Assembly: GCA_964627305.1 (NCBI GenBank)
Contig: CAZVHP010000001.1
Location: forward strand, 613,638 to 677,637
Length of the DNA: 64,000 nt
Source: WJKG01 sp964627305
GTDB lineage: Bacteria; Zixibacteria; MSB-5A5; GN15; FEB-12
Direction: 5' to 3'
The notes below the pieces were generated by a model. That model made no database searches. It had not been told where the DNA came from and was given only the letters and a program-made list of their open reading frames with translations. This document shows positions 17,669-26,787 of this stretch, in pieces; position 1 is the first letter of the stretch, and each line of letters begins with the position of its first letter. Made by a program: the position numbers and the translations under genes.

Positions 17669-18694
17669 CTATTGCATCATGGCGTTGGTCCTTGACCATG
17701 CCGGGAATTTGTCGGTTCCGGGGCCGGAGAGTCGGCGGGCACCACCGCCGGCGATGTTGACAATCCAGATGGAGCCATCGGTTGTGGAGACGGTCAGCCA
17801 CTTGGAGTCTGGTGAGAAGGAGGGTGCAACGGTGTTCAGGTAGGCGCCCATCGGGGGCCGGAAGACCAGGTATTTCTTCTCAAGGTCATCGGGAGAGGCG
17901 ATGAAGACGCCCTGTTTGTTCATGTCGTTGGAGATGCAGGCGATCCACTTGCCATCGGGTGAGAAGGCCGGGCCGACGAAGTTGTGGTTGACCATAGCTC
18001 TGGGTTTGAGTGAGTCGAGAGGTTTCTCGAGGTCACCTTCGGTGAGCACAACGAAACCCTGGGGGCGATTCTGGAAGAACAGGACAGCGGCTATTGTGCC
18101 CTGCGAACTCCATGTTGGGGACACGAGGTAGGTGCCGTCGTCTCCCTGCCAGTTGCTTCGCAGCACCTTCGGGAAGCTGCCGTCGGGAACCATAGTGCAT
18201 ATCTGGTAGTTTGGCTCGGTGGCGTTGACGTCGTTGGCGTACATGTCCTTCCAGAAGATAACGCGGCTGCCGTCGAGGTGGTATTCAGGGTCGCGGCTGC
18301 CCATGTCGGTGGTTACGCGGTACCAGAAGAGGCGGTTGTTGGCGTAGAGGCTGTCCATGGAACCGACAAACAGGTCGTAGACTTTGTGTCGGCCGCCGAG
18401 CAGGTCGGGGCCTTTGACATCAACCATGCCTGACCGCGTGAACATGACGTGTTTGTCGTCGTTGCTCCAGCAGAGCCGTCCATCGGCGTTAATTGCCTGG
18501 ACCATTTCCTGCTGTACGGAACCGTTGGCGTTCATGACCCAGATGTTGCCGTCGCGAATGAAAGCGATCTTGCCGGCGGGGTCACCAATTTCGCCAGCCT
18601 GTTCGGCGGGCAAGTTATCCTGCGCGAGGACTGCAGGGGCAGACAGGGCCAGAAGGCCTGCCAGCAACAGACATATGATTCTTGGCGATTTCAA
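17669..18694 (-). CDS. Exported WD40/TolB-like beta-propeller protein
   Basis: 341 residues from a TTG at 18694, chosen because GGGAGA lies just upstream and the product then starts with a clean signal peptide ('MKSPRIICLLLAGLLAL...VLA|QD'). ATG codons at 18736 and 18766 extend the N-terminus but spoil the signal sequence and lack a ribosome binding site. The mature part has repeated four-stranded blade motifs of the PD40/TolB type: 'GKIAFIRDGNIWVMNANG', 'GPAFSPDGKWIACIS' and 'APSFSPDSKWLTVSTTDG'. Such propellers are periplasmic or surface protein-binding platforms. No catalytic domain is attached. The partner is unknown. Confidence 0.8.
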   Translation of the reverse strand: MKSPRIICLLLAGLLALSAPAVLAQDNLPAEQAGEIGDPAGKIAFIRDGNIWVMNANGSVQQEMVQAINADGRLCWSNDDKHVMFTRSGMVDVKGPDLLGGRHKVYDLFVGSMDSLYANNRLFWYRVTTDMGSRDPEYHLDGSRVIFWKDMYANDVNATEPNYQICTMVPDGSFPKVLRSNWQGDDGTYLVSPTWSSQGTIAAVLFFQNRPQGFVVLTEGDLEKPLDSLKPRAMVNHNFVGPAFSPDGKWIACISNDMNKQGVFIASPDDLEKKYLVFRPPMGAYLNTVAPSFSPDSKWLTVSTTDGSIWIVNIAGGGARRLSGPGTDKFPAWSRTNAMMQ

Positions 18695-18737
18695 ACCTTG
18701 TTCTCCCGTATATGATGGATTCCACACTCTTTTCATG

Positions 18738-18766
18738 GAATAATGGTCATAGCCGTTGGCTGTCAA
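18738..18766 (-). promoter_or_regulatory. Candidate promoter of the propeller gene
   Basis: On the minus strand, TTGACA (18766-18761) is followed after 16-17 bp by an AT-rich ATTATTC (about 18744-18738). The -35 is perfect and the -10 is weak. The leader to the TTG start would be about 40 nt. Confidence 0.4.
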
Positions 18767-18894
18767 CCGGTTAATACAGTTATCGGCAGGCCTCTGATTT
18801 ACCGAATCGGTCTGAGCCGAAGCATTATTGAGTTATACTCTGTCCGGATTGACCGGTTCACAGGTCTTTCAGAAGGCTGCCTTGGGCCAAGACA

Positions 18895-18925
18895 GCGCGG
18901 GCGGGTTGGATGTGCCCGCCCGCGC
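18895..18925 (-). terminator. Hairpin after the pyruvate:ferredoxin oxidoreductase gene
   Basis: A perfect 11-bp, all-GC stem, GCGCGGGCGGG (18895-18905) with 18915-18925, and a 9-nt loop. It lies 46 bp beyond the stop codon of the minus-strand gene. Only a weak pyrimidine stretch follows in the direction of transcription. Confidence 0.5.
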
Positions 18926-18970
18926 GTTCAGAACTGACACACTGGGTGCAGGACCTTGCCTGAGGTGGTC

Positions 18971-21900
18971 TTACTTCTCAGACTTGTCCATCTCATAGCT
19001 GAGCTTTGCCAACTGCGAATACAGATTCCAGCGGAAATCGCAGTCGCGCTGGCCAAGCTCGATGAGGTTTTTGGCCCTTTCGGGATTCTGTGCCTTGAGG
19101 CTGCGATACCGGGTCTCACTGTAGGCATACTCCTTAAACGAGATCGTCGGGGCCTTGCTGTCTAGTTGGAGCGGGTTCTTGCCCTCGGCGATCAGGTCGG
19201 GGTTATAGCGGTACAGGATCCAGTGGCCGGAGTCGACAGCCTTGGCGGCCTGATCCATGCCGGTGGTCATATCGATGCCGTGAGCGATACACTGGCCGTA
19301 GGCGATAATCAGTGAGGGGCCTTTGTAGCGTTCGGCCTCGACCAGGGCCTTGACGGTCTGGTTGTGGCTTTTGCCGAGGGCGATCTGGGCGACATAGACA
19401 TTGCCGTAGGCCATCATCATCATGCCGAGGTCTTTTTTCATCAACGGCTTGCCGGCTGCCGCGAACTTGGCAATGGAGCCGCGCGGTGTGGCCTTTGACA
19501 TCTGGCCGCCGGTGTTGGAGTAGACCTCGGTGTCGAGCACCAGCAGGTTGACATCGCGACCCGAGGCCAGGACATGGTCGAGGCCGCCGAAGCCGATATC
19601 GTAGGCCCAACCGTCACCGCCGATGATCCAGACCGACTTACGGACAAGATAGTCGGCAACAGCCTTCAGAGCGGCCACCTCGGTGCTGCCGTTGAGCGTC
19701 TCCAGCTTGGCCTTGAGCTTAGCCACCAGTTCACGCTGTTTTTCGACACCGTCCTGACTGCTCTGGTCGGTTGCGCGCAGATCGTTGTACATGTCCGGCA
19801 CGATCTTCTGAACCAGTTCGAAGGCGTAGGCGCTGAGCTTGTCGGCAGTCAGGCGCATGCCCATTCCGAACTCGGCGTTGTCCTCGAACAGGGAGTTTGA
19901 CCATGCGGGGCCGCGGCCATCGTAGCGCTGGCAGTACGGGGTAGTCGGCAGGTTGCCTCCGTAGATGGAACTGCAGCCGGTGGCGTTGGCGCAGAGGGCG
20001 CGGTCGCCGAAGAGCTGAGTCATGAGCTTGACGTACGGTGTCTCGCCGCATCCGGAGCAGGCGCCGGAGAACTCAAAGAGCGGTTTGACGAACTGCGAAC
20101 CCTTGGTGTTCTCGATGCTGAATCCGTATCTGGCCGGATCAGGATTGGGGATGTCTTCGATGAAGAAGCGCCAGTTTTCCGCCTCCTGTTCGCGCAGCGG
20201 AGCCTGCAGGGCCATGTTGATGGCCTTATGGTCGGTCTTGTTGCCGTCCTCGTCCTTGGCAACAGCCGGGCAGGCCTGAACACAGACTTCGCAGCCGGTG
20301 CAGTCTTCCGGGGCGACCTGGAGAGTGTAGTACAGGCCCTTGAACTGCTTGGTCATAGCCTCGGTATACTTGAAGGTTTCGGGGGCCTTATCTGCAATCT
20401 CCTTTTCGAACACCTTGGGCCGGATAGCGGCGTGGGGACAGACGATGGAGCAGATGTTGCACTGGATGCAGATATCCGGTTCCCAGACGGGGATATCGAC
20501 CGCGATGTTACGCTTCTCGTACTGGGTGGTTCCGGTCGGGTATGTTCCATCGTTCGGGAATGCGGACACGGGAAGCTTGTCGCCACGCCCGGCGATGATC
20601 TCGGCGGTCACGGTCTTGACGAACTCAGGTGCGTGAGCCGGTACGGTTGGAGGCATGGAGATTTTGCTGGTGACCTTGTCGGCGTAGCTGACCTTTTGCA
20701 GGTGTGGCTTGGCGGCATCGACGGCGGCGTAGTTCATGTTGACGACCTTCTCGCCCTTGGCGCCATAGGTCTTCTTGATCATGTGCTTGATGACCTCGAT
20801 GGCCTTCTCTTCAGGCAGAATCTTCGAAATCAGGAAGAAGGCTGTCTGCATGATCATGTTGATACGTGCGCCGAGACCGAGTTTCCTGGCCACCTCGATA
20901 GCATCGATGACCCAGAACTCGGCCTTTTTGTCGATGATCTGCTGCTGCACCTCGCGCGGCATGTGATCCCAGACTTCGTCTTTGTCGAAGGGTGCGTTCA
21001 GCAGGAAGGTGCCACCCTCAACCAGTCCGGAGAGCATGTTGTACTTCTCGAGGAATGAGAAGTTATGACAGGCGACAAACTGGGCGGAGGTGATCAGGTA
21101 TGGCTTGCGGATCAATTCGTCGCCGAAGCGAACGTGCGATACGGTGATAGCGCCGGACTTCTTCGAGTCGTACACGAAGTAGCCCTGAGCGTAGTGGTCG
21201 GTGTTCTCTCCGATGATCTTGATGGAGTTCTTGTTGGCACCGACAGTACCATCGGCACCCAGACCGTAGAACAAGCCGCGGAAATTGTGCCCTTCGAGAT
21301 TGAACGAGTAGTCAACATCGAGAGACAGGTGGGTGACATCATCGGTAATGCCGACCGAGAAGTGGTTTTTGGGTTCCTTGATGGCGAGGTTGTCAAAGAT
21401 GGCTTTGACCATCGGCGGGCTGAACTCGGACGAGCCGAGGCCGTAACGGCCACCGACCACCAGCGGCCGCTCTTTGAAGGGAGCGAAACCGTTGTCGAGT
21501 GCTTCGTTTATGGCTGACTGCACGTCGGTGTACATGGGTTCGCCGATAGCGCCCGGTTCCTTGGTGCGATCCATGACGGCGATCCGCTTGACGGTGGCCG
21601 GCAGGGCCTGCATGAGGTGCTTTGTTGAGAAGGGACGATACAGGCGGACTTTGATAAGGCCGATCTTCTCGCCCTTGTTGACCATGTGCTCGACCGTTTC
21701 GTGGACGACCTCTGCGCCTGTTCCCATGATGACGATTACGCGTTCCGCCTCGGGGTGACCGACATAGTCAAACAGGTGATAGTGGCGCCCGACGATCTCG
21801 GCGAAGCGGTCCATAGCTTCCTGCACCTTCTGTGGTGCGTCCATATAGAACTGGTTGATTGTCTCACGGTGCTGGAAGAAGACATCGGGGTTCTGCGAGG

Positions 21901-22606
21901 TACCCTTAATGGTGGGGCGATCCGGCGACAGCGCTCGCTCGCGATGGGCCGTGACCAGCTCCTGCGGGATCATGGCGCGCATATCATCATGGGTCAGCTC
22001 TTCGACCTTCTGGACCTCGTGGGAGGTGCGGAAGCCATCGAAGAAGTGTACAAACGGCACCCGGCTGGCAAGTGAAGCGGCCTGAGCTATGAGAGCCATG
22101 TCCATGACTTCCTGGACGGAATTGGCGCCGATGAGTCCGAAGCCGGTGGATCGGGTGGCCATGATGTCGCTGTGGTCCCCGAAGATGGAGAGGGCGTGGG
22201 TGGCGACGGTTCGCGCCGACACGTGGAAGACGGTCGGGGTGAGTTCGCCAGCGATCTTGAACATGTTCGGGATCATCAGAAGCAAGCCCTGGGAGGCTGT
22301 GAAGGTAGTGACCAGGGCACCGGTTGTAAGGGCGCCATGGACGGCACCGGAGGCGCCACCCTCGGACTGCATTTCGACGACATCGGGAATCGTCCCCCAG
22401 ATGTTGCACTTACCAGCGGCCGACATGGCATCGGCGCGCTCACCCATATCTGACGAGGGCGTGATGGGGTAGATGGCGATCACTTCATTGGTGGCGTGGG
22501 CGACATATGAGGCCGCCGTGTTGCCGTCGATAGTGACCAATTGCCGTTTCCCTTCACCTGCGACGGATTTTCTTTGTGATGTTCCCTTAAGGGTTTCCTG
22601 TGGCAT
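18971..22606 (-). CDS. nifJ: Pyruvate:ferredoxin (flavodoxin) oxidoreductase, single-chain
   Basis: 1211 residues from the ATG at 22606 (AGGAG 9 nt upstream). It oxidises pyruvate with CoA to acetyl-CoA and CO2, passing electrons to ferredoxin or flavodoxin; the reverse reaction fixes CO2. The domain order is that of the homodimeric PFOR family. First is an N-terminal pyrimidine-binding domain ('YPITPSSDMGE'), then domain II and the gamma domain ('RFGDELI', around residue 430-600). Next is a two-cluster ferredoxin insert ('CIQCNICSIVCP' and 'CTGCEVCVQACP', near 715-780). The C-terminal TPP domain has 'CSGCGETPY', 'GDGWAYDIG' and 'NTGGQMSKATP'. A proximal-cluster Cys pair is retained ('CANATGCSS'). 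It is a long stand-alone gene and indicates anaerobic or microaerobic metabolism. With Pta (37188-38180) it can feed acetyl-phosphate formation. Confidence 0.97.
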   Translation of the reverse strand: MPQETLKGTSQRKSVAGEGKRQLVTIDGNTAASYVAHATNEVIAIYPITPSSDMGERADAMSAAGKCNIWGTIPDVVEMQSEGGASGAVHGALTTGALVTTFTASQGLLLMIPNMFKIAGELTPTVFHVSARTVATHALSIFGDHSDIMATRSTGFGLIGANSVQEVMDMALIAQAASLASRVPFVHFFDGFRTSHEVQKVEELTHDDMRAMIPQELVTAHRERALSPDRPTIKGTSQNPDVFFQHRETINQFYMDAPQKVQEAMDRFAEIVGRHYHLFDYVGHPEAERVIVIMGTGAEVVHETVEHMVNKGEKIGLIKVRLYRPFSTKHLMQALPATVKRIAVMDRTKEPGAIGEPMYTDVQSAINEALDNGFAPFKERPLVVGGRYGLGSSEFSPPMVKAIFDNLAIKEPKNHFSVGITDDVTHLSLDVDYSFNLEGHNFRGLFYGLGADGTVGANKNSIKIIGENTDHYAQGYFVYDSKKSGAITVSHVRFGDELIRKPYLITSAQFVACHNFSFLEKYNMLSGLVEGGTFLLNAPFDKDEVWDHMPREVQQQIIDKKAEFWVIDAIEVARKLGLGARINMIMQTAFFLISKILPEEKAIEVIKHMIKKTYGAKGEKVVNMNYAAVDAAKPHLQKVSYADKVTSKISMPPTVPAHAPEFVKTVTAEIIAGRGDKLPVSAFPNDGTYPTGTTQYEKRNIAVDIPVWEPDICIQCNICSIVCPHAAIRPKVFEKEIADKAPETFKYTEAMTKQFKGLYYTLQVAPEDCTGCEVCVQACPAVAKDEDGNKTDHKAINMALQAPLREQEAENWRFFIEDIPNPDPARYGFSIENTKGSQFVKPLFEFSGACSGCGETPYVKLMTQLFGDRALCANATGCSSIYGGNLPTTPYCQRYDGRGPAWSNSLFEDNAEFGMGMRLTADKLSAYAFELVQKIVPDMYNDLRATDQSSQDGVEKQRELVAKLKAKLETLNGSTEVAALKAVADYLVRKSVWIIGGDGWAYDIGFGGLDHVLASGRDVNLLVLDTEVYSNTGGQMSKATPRGSIAKFAAAGKPLMKKDLGMMMMAYGNVYVAQIALGKSHNQTVKALVEAERYKGPSLIIAYGQCIAHGIDMTTGMDQAAKAVDSGHWILYRYNPDLIAEGKNPLQLDSKAPTISFKEYAYSETRYRSLKAQNPERAKNLIELGQRDCDFRWNLYSQLAKLSYEMDKSEK

Positions 22607-22640
22607 ATACACTGTCTCCTGAGAGTTGAGCTATGAATAA

Positions 22641-23219
22641 CTACTTATCTTCTTCTTCGACACATTCGGTCATTCGTGAGAGCGTAATCGACTGTTGAGC
22701 CTGATACTTGCCCTTCTTGTCCTTATATGAGATGCGGCAGCTCTCGCTCGCCTGCAGGAACAGGATTTGGGCGATGCCTTCGCCCGCATGCAGGCGGACG
22801 GGCAGGGGGGAGGTGTTGGCAATACACATGGTTACGAAGCCTTCCCACTCCGGCTCCAGAGGGGTAACGTTGACAATGACGCCGCAGCGGGCGTAGGTTG
22901 ATTTACCCAGACAGATGACGAGAATGTCACGCGGGATGCGGAAGTACTCGCGGGTGCGCCCCAGGACGAAGCTATTCGGGGGGACCAGGATGGAGGGCGC
23001 CGTGATATCCCGATAGTGAGCGGAGAGGTCGGCCTTTGGGTCAATGACAGCGAGGCCGGTGGTGTCCAGGACCTTGAATTCATCGGCGAGGGAGATGTCG
23101 TATCCATACGACGAGACGCCGAAACTGATACCTTGACGTACCTGGTTTTCGCTGAAGGGTTCAATCATCCCATGATTTCGGGACATGTCAATGATCCAGC
23201 GATCCGGCATTACGGGCAC
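22641..23219 (-). CDS. dcd: dCTP deaminase
   Basis: 192 residues from a GTG at 23219, 8 nt after GGAGG; the TTG at 23225 is too close to that site and the ATG at 23210 too far. The enzyme deaminates dCTP to dUTP for thymidylate synthesis. The family signature 'GKSTYARCGVIVNVTPLEP' holds the catalytic Arg and Ser. The C-terminal 'YQAQQSITLSR' is the nucleotide-binding flap. It lies 34 bp upstream of the PFOR gene on the same strand and may be cotranscribed with it. It is monofunctional by length; a bifunctional DCD-DUT variant cannot be excluded by eye. Confidence 0.93.
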   Translation of the reverse strand: MPVMPDRWIIDMSRNHGMIEPFSENQVRQGISFGVSSYGYDISLADEFKVLDTTGLAVIDPKADLSAHYRDITAPSILVPPNSFVLGRTREYFRIPRDILVICLGKSTYARCGVIVNVTPLEPEWEGFVTMCIANTSPLPVRLHAGEGIAQILFLQASESCRISYKDKKGKYQAQQSITLSRMTECVEEEDK

Positions 23220-23344
23220 AGCCAAATCCTCCTTGTCAGCCAGTTCATATCAATCGGGCAAGGAAGATAAGGCCTTGGCTGGCACTTGTAAACCAGAATA
23301 TCCCCGAAAAGTCAGGCTAACTGGGCGAAACGCGGGTGACGATG

Positions 23345-23767
23345 TCAGCAGACCGACTCGGTTTTCTCCCACCGAACGAGATCAGCGACAGTTCGCTCCT
23401 CAAAGACCGACAAGAGCCGTCGCTCGGCCATCATGACCAACTCGCGGAGGGCGTTGAACGGAGCACCTTCGCCGTGATGGCCATCACCGTCGGACTTGAG
23501 CAGGTGGTAGGGACCCTGGATGGATTCCAGGATTTCCTTGATGGCGATTTCGGAAGGGTCCCGGGCCAGGGTGAAACCTCCGCGAACACCGCGATGCGAT
23601 CTGACGATACCTGACCTGGCCAATGACTGGAATATCTTGGCCAGAAACTTTTCCGGGATTTGTCGGGCCTCGGAGATTTCCGAAAGCGGGGTTACCTGGG
23701 GTTCGCTTTTTTCGGCCAGGTAGAGAACCCCCATGATGCCATATTCCTCGGCTTTGGTGAATTGCAT
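23345..23767 (-). CDS. Rrf2-family transcriptional regulator
   Basis: 140 residues from the ATG at 23767 (GGAAGG just upstream). It has the N-terminal winged helix 'MQFTKAEEYGIMGVLYLAE', the recognition-helix region 'QIPEKFLAKIFQSL' and the wing 'RGVRGGFTLAR', all hallmarks of Rrf2. The central three-cysteine iron-sulfur motif of IscR/NsrR is absent: the only Cys is the last residue. It may therefore sense by protein or small-ligand contact, as CymR does. An inverted repeat overlaps its own predicted promoter, which suggests autorepression. Direct targets are unknown; PFOR and dcd downstream on the same strand are candidates. Confidence 0.9.
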   Translation of the reverse strand: MQFTKAEEYGIMGVLYLAEKSEPQVTPLSEISEARQIPEKFLAKIFQSLARSGIVRSHRGVRGGFTLARDPSEIAIKEILESIQGPYHLLKSDGDGHHGEGAPFNALRELVMMAERRLLSVFEERTVADLVRWEKTESVC

Positions 23768-23843
23768 GGTCAGTCTTCCTTCCAAGAGCCGCCATACCGT
23801 GCCGGGTGCCCCTTTCAGCGGCTCGGTCACACAGGACACCTGC

Positions 23844-23885
23844 CTATCTTGCAAGCAAATAATATAAGATAGACAAAGAAGTCAA
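23844..23885 (-). promoter_or_regulatory. Promoter and putative operator of the Rrf2 gene
   Basis: On the minus strand, TTGACT (23885-23880) and TATTAT (23864-23859) are 15 bp apart. An inverted repeat with 7-bp arms, CTATCTT (23844-23850) and AAGATAG (23866-23872), 22 bp centre to centre, straddles the -10 box. That geometry suits a dimeric winged-helix repressor. Confidence 0.45.
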
Positions 23886-24003
23886 TTAGATGGCAAGTAT
23901 TTTTGTACCAATTTGTCAGGTTTTTTCGCATGTAGAAACAACAGGGACACTGGTGGTGTTCAATCGTAGAGCCAATGCACACATGACGGAGGAGCGATTT
24001 GGT

Positions 24004-24567
24004 ATGATTGACAATGTCAACCCCGGTGAGAGCGAGGATAAGCGCGGCCTGTTGATCGTGTACACCGGCCACGGCAAGGGGAAGACTACTGCTGCGCTGG
24101 GGATGTGCGTGCGGGCGCTGGGGTACCGTTGGCGGGTGTGCATAGTGCAGTTCGTCAAGGGAAGCTGGAAGTACGGGGAGCTGCGTGGGGTGCGGCGTCT
24201 GGCGCCGGAAGTTGAGCTGCATACGGTTGGCGAGGGATTCGTTGGAATCGTTGATGATACCAAGGAGCGCTCGGTGCACATCGCTGCAGCCAAAGAGGGT
24301 GTGGCGTTTGCGCGCGAGAAGATTGCCAGCCGGGAGTACCCGCTGGTGATTCTTGACGAGCTGAACGTGGCTTTGAAGCTGGAGTTGATAGATCGGGGCG
24401 ACGTTGAGTCTTTGCTGGAGGCGCGTTCTGAGGAGCAGCATGTGGTCATCACTGGCCGCGATGCGCCCGACTGGCTGGTCGAGAGGGCGGATTTGGTTAC
24501 GGAGATGAAAGAGATCAAGCACCCGTACCAGCAGGGTATCCTGGCGCAGAAGGGAATCGACTGGTGA
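24004..24567 (+). CDS. cobO: Cob(I)alamin adenosyltransferase (CobO/BtuR type)
   Basis: 187 residues from the ATG at 24004, 9 nt after GGAGGAG (23988-23994); upstream ATGs at 23890 and 23983 lie before that site. The P-loop 'GHGKGKTTAALG' near residue 20 has the reversed ATP-binding geometry typical of the family. 'VQFVKGSWKYGE' and 'VILDELNVALKLEL' are also conserved. The enzyme transfers the adenosyl group of ATP to cob(I)alamin to make coenzyme B12. No other B12 genes are nearby, so it probably serves salvage. Its stop overlaps the next gene as GTGA. Confidence 0.95.
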   Translation: MIDNVNPGESEDKRGLLIVYTGHGKGKTTAALGMCVRALGYRWRVCIVQFVKGSWKYGELRGVRRLAPEVELHTVGEGFVGIVDDTKERSVHIAAAKEGVAFAREKIASREYPLVILDELNVALKLELIDRGDVESLLEARSEEQHVVITGRDAPDWLVERADLVTEMKEIKHPYQQGILAQKGIDW

Positions 24568-25454
24568 AGATAGCCGTAACAGGTGCAACCGGATTCGTGG
24601 GCGGGCACCTGGTCTCGAAGTTGCTGGATGCCGGCCACGATGTGATCGCGGTCAGGCATCGCAAGCCGCTGGAGAGCGACTCTGCTGTTTCGGGACGTTT
24701 GGAGACCAGGCAGGGGTCGGTGCATGATCAGGAATCACTGGTGCAGGCGTTCGCCGGGGCCGAGGTAGTCATGCACCTGGTGGGGATCATCGTCGAGACG
24801 GAGACCAACACGTTTGAACGCACGGTATCTCGGGGCACCGAGTATGTCGTGCACGCGGCAAAGGAGGCCGGTGTGCGGCATATCGTGTACTTGTCGGCTA
24901 TGGGTACTGCTTCCGGTGCGAAGACTGCCTATCATCGGAGCAAGTATGATGCTGAGCAGACCGTGCAGACATCGGGGCTTTCGTGGAACATCTGGCGACC
25001 GTCGATGATCCATGGTCCGGGAGACGGGTTTGTGACGATGCTTCGTTCGATGATCCGCAAGGCTCCTGTGGTACCGGTTATTGGGGATGGACGGTATCGC
25101 CTGCAGCCGGTGTTGATTGATGATGTGGTGGATGTCATGACGCGGGGTCTGATTACAGATAGTACTCACGGGGAGATTTTTGAGATCGGTGGGCCTGAAA
25201 AGCTTGAATATCGACAGATTTTGGATATCATTATGCGGGTTACGGGAAACAGGCGCCTGACAGTGCCGGTGCCGGTGTTCGTGGCGCGCATGGGTGCGGC
25301 GTTGGCGGAGACCATCCTGACTCCGGCGCCGATTACTCGCGACCAGATAGCCATGCTGGTCGGCGGGAACACCGGTGACAATGGTCTGTTGCAGGAGAAA
25401 ATGGAGTTCCGGCCGGTTGGCTTTGAGGCCGGGTTGCGACGATACGTGAGGTGA
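24564..25454 (+). CDS. NAD(P)-dependent SDR, NDUFA9-like (atypical SDR subfamily 5)
   Basis: 296 residues from a GTG overlapping the cobO stop. The Rossmann start 'VTGATGFVGGHLV' binds the dinucleotide. 'YLSAMGT' and 'YHRSKYDAEQ' stand where extended SDRs keep the Ser and Tyr-x-x-x-Lys, and 'WRPSMIHGPGDGF' follows. This pattern matches the complex I NDUFA9-like and plastid reductase group, whose members often bind NAD(P)H without clear catalysis. The C-terminal part ('GGPEKLEYRQILDII') is typical of the group. It lies in a tight run cobO - SDR - trxB, with only a few bases between genes. The substrate cannot be told from sequence. Confidence 0.85.
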   Translation: MKIAVTGATGFVGGHLVSKLLDAGHDVIAVRHRKPLESDSAVSGRLETRQGSVHDQESLVQAFAGAEVVMHLVGIIVETETNTFERTVSRGTEYVVHAAKEAGVRHIVYLSAMGTASGAKTAYHRSKYDAEQTVQTSGLSWNIWRPSMIHGPGDGFVTMLRSMIRKAPVVPVIGDGRYRLQPVLIDDVVDVMTRGLITDSTHGEIFEIGGPEKLEYRQILDIIMRVTGNRRLTVPVPVFVARMGAALAETILTPAPITRDQIAMLVGGNTGDNGLLQEKMEFRPVGFEAGLRRYVR

Positions 25455-25458
25455 GAAG

Positions 25459-26418
25459 ATGGCTGAAGAGAAGCATTATGAGTTAGTTATCGTGGGAGGG
25501 GGCCCCGGGGGGCTGACGGCCGGTCTTTATGGTGCTCGTGCGCGCCGCAAGACGATTGTTATTGAGAAGGGCCTGCTCGGCGGTCAGATTGCCAACACTG
25601 CCGAGGTGGAGGATTACCCGGGGTTCGAGTTGATTTCCGGGGCCGAATTGTCGATGAAGATGGCCGATCATGCGAAGAAGTTTGGGCTGGAGATTGGTAC
25701 CGACGAGGTGGTGGAGGTCTACTGCGACGGTGACGATCGGGTTGTTAAGTGTTCCTCCGGTGATATGTATCGGGCAAAGGCGGTCATTCTTTCCACGGGC
25801 GGCTCGCCCGTTTATCTTGGCGTCCCCGGAGAAGAAGAATACACGGGCAAAGGTGTTTCCTACTGTGCCATCTGCGACGGGGCGTTCTTTCGTGATCAGG
25901 TGATTGCGGTTGTTGGTGGTGGTGACGCGGCTGTCGAAGAGGGCGGTTTCCTGACGAAGTTTGCTTCGAGGGTGTATATCATTCACCGTCGGGATCAACT
26001 CCGCGCAGCCAAGATTATTCAGAAGCGGGCGTTCGATAATCCCAAGATAGAGTTTATCTGGGACACTGTTGTCGAGCAGATCAACGGCAATGAGCGGCAG
26101 GTGACCCATCTGTCGTTGAAGAACGTCAAGACGGGCAAGAAGTCCTCGCTTGAAGTCGGGGCCGTGTTTCCGTTCCTGGGATTTCGTCCGAACAGCAATT
26201 TGGTGCGCGAATCGATCCGCAAGGACCAGAACGGGTACATTCTCACTGATGAGAAGATGGAGACCTCGGTCAAGGGCATCTTTGCTGTGGGCGATGTTCG
26301 CCATCAGTTGGTGCGCCAGATCACCAACGCGGTCGGCGACGGTACGACGGCCGCCGTGGCGGCAGAGCGACGGATGGAGGAACTGGAGGACAAGAAGTCG
26401 CCGGTTCGAAACGCCTGA
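25459..26418 (+). CDS. trxB: Thioredoxin reductase
   Basis: 319 residues; the ATG at 25459 follows GAGG by 7 nt. It is a low-Mr flavoprotein that reduces thioredoxin with NADPH. The FAD site is 'GGGPGGLTAG', the redox disulfide is 'CAICDG' near residue 140, the NADPH site is 'VVGGGDAAVEEG', and the C-terminal FAD motif is 'GIFAVGDVRH'. Length and motif order are standard. It is the last gene of the run from cobO, closed by a strong terminator. Confidence 0.96.
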   Translation: MAEEKHYELVIVGGGPGGLTAGLYGARARRKTIVIEKGLLGGQIANTAEVEDYPGFELISGAELSMKMADHAKKFGLEIGTDEVVEVYCDGDDRVVKCSSGDMYRAKAVILSTGGSPVYLGVPGEEEYTGKGVSYCAICDGAFFRDQVIAVVGGGDAAVEEGGFLTKFASRVYIIHRRDQLRAAKIIQKRAFDNPKIEFIWDTVVEQINGNERQVTHLSLKNVKTGKKSSLEVGAVFPFLGFRPNSNLVRESIRKDQNGYILTDEKMETSVKGIFAVGDVRHQLVRQITNAVGDGTTAAVAAERRMEELEDKKSPVRNA

Positions 26419-26480
26419 TTTTTCCGGCGCCGCAGCCCTGAATACTGACGAGATTCCGTTGAATCTGTGATCAGGTATTG

Positions 26481-26510
26481 AACAGACGACTCTTGTGAGT
26501 CGTCTGTTTT
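26481..26510 (+). terminator. Terminator of trxB
   Basis: A perfect 12-bp stem, AACAGACGACTC (26481-26492) with 26497-26508, loop TTGT, and a run of four T (26507-26510). Confidence 0.85.
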
Positions 26511-26787
26511 CTGTGTGGTTTCAGGATACTGCCTGTATAGTAGAAGGGCGGAAGTCCGACGAGCGTGTCCTGAAAGCAGCTGCACAGGGTGTATGGGAGA
26601 ATACACTCTCCTCTCGTGATCCTTCACCGCCAGCACTTGTCTGGTGCTGGCTCCAAGTGATTGCCGGTCAGCCGCCTGCGGTGCCGGCCGGAAACCTGCC
26701 GTCGGCCCCTCACCGGTGGGCACGTTAGTTGCTGTCTACTGATGTGCACAACGCCAGTCCATAAGGAAGATCCCGGGTTAGCAATTC
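26511..26787 (+). other. Structured non-coding region between trxB and a sensor kinase gene
   Basis: No reading frame here looks coding. Several clear hairpins follow one another: GTGTAT/ATACAC (26589-26606), GCCAGCAC/GTGCTGGC (26629-26651), and nested GTGCC/GGCAC (26681-26723) enclosing GGCCG/CGGCC (26686-26707). The string GGAAACCTGCC at 26690-26700 resembles the B12 box of cobalamin riboswitches, but the other conserved elements of that class are not recognisable. With the terminator at 26788-26866 this could be one structured RNA or leader of about 300 nt. I cannot assign a family. Confidence 0.35.

Noticed and set aside
26681..26723. Cobalamin riboswitch suggested by GGAAACCTGCC
   Set aside because: Only the B12-box-like string is present. 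The conserved GCCACTG-type core and G box are not recognisable, and the downstream gene is a kinase, not a B12 gene. Left as an open question in the findings.
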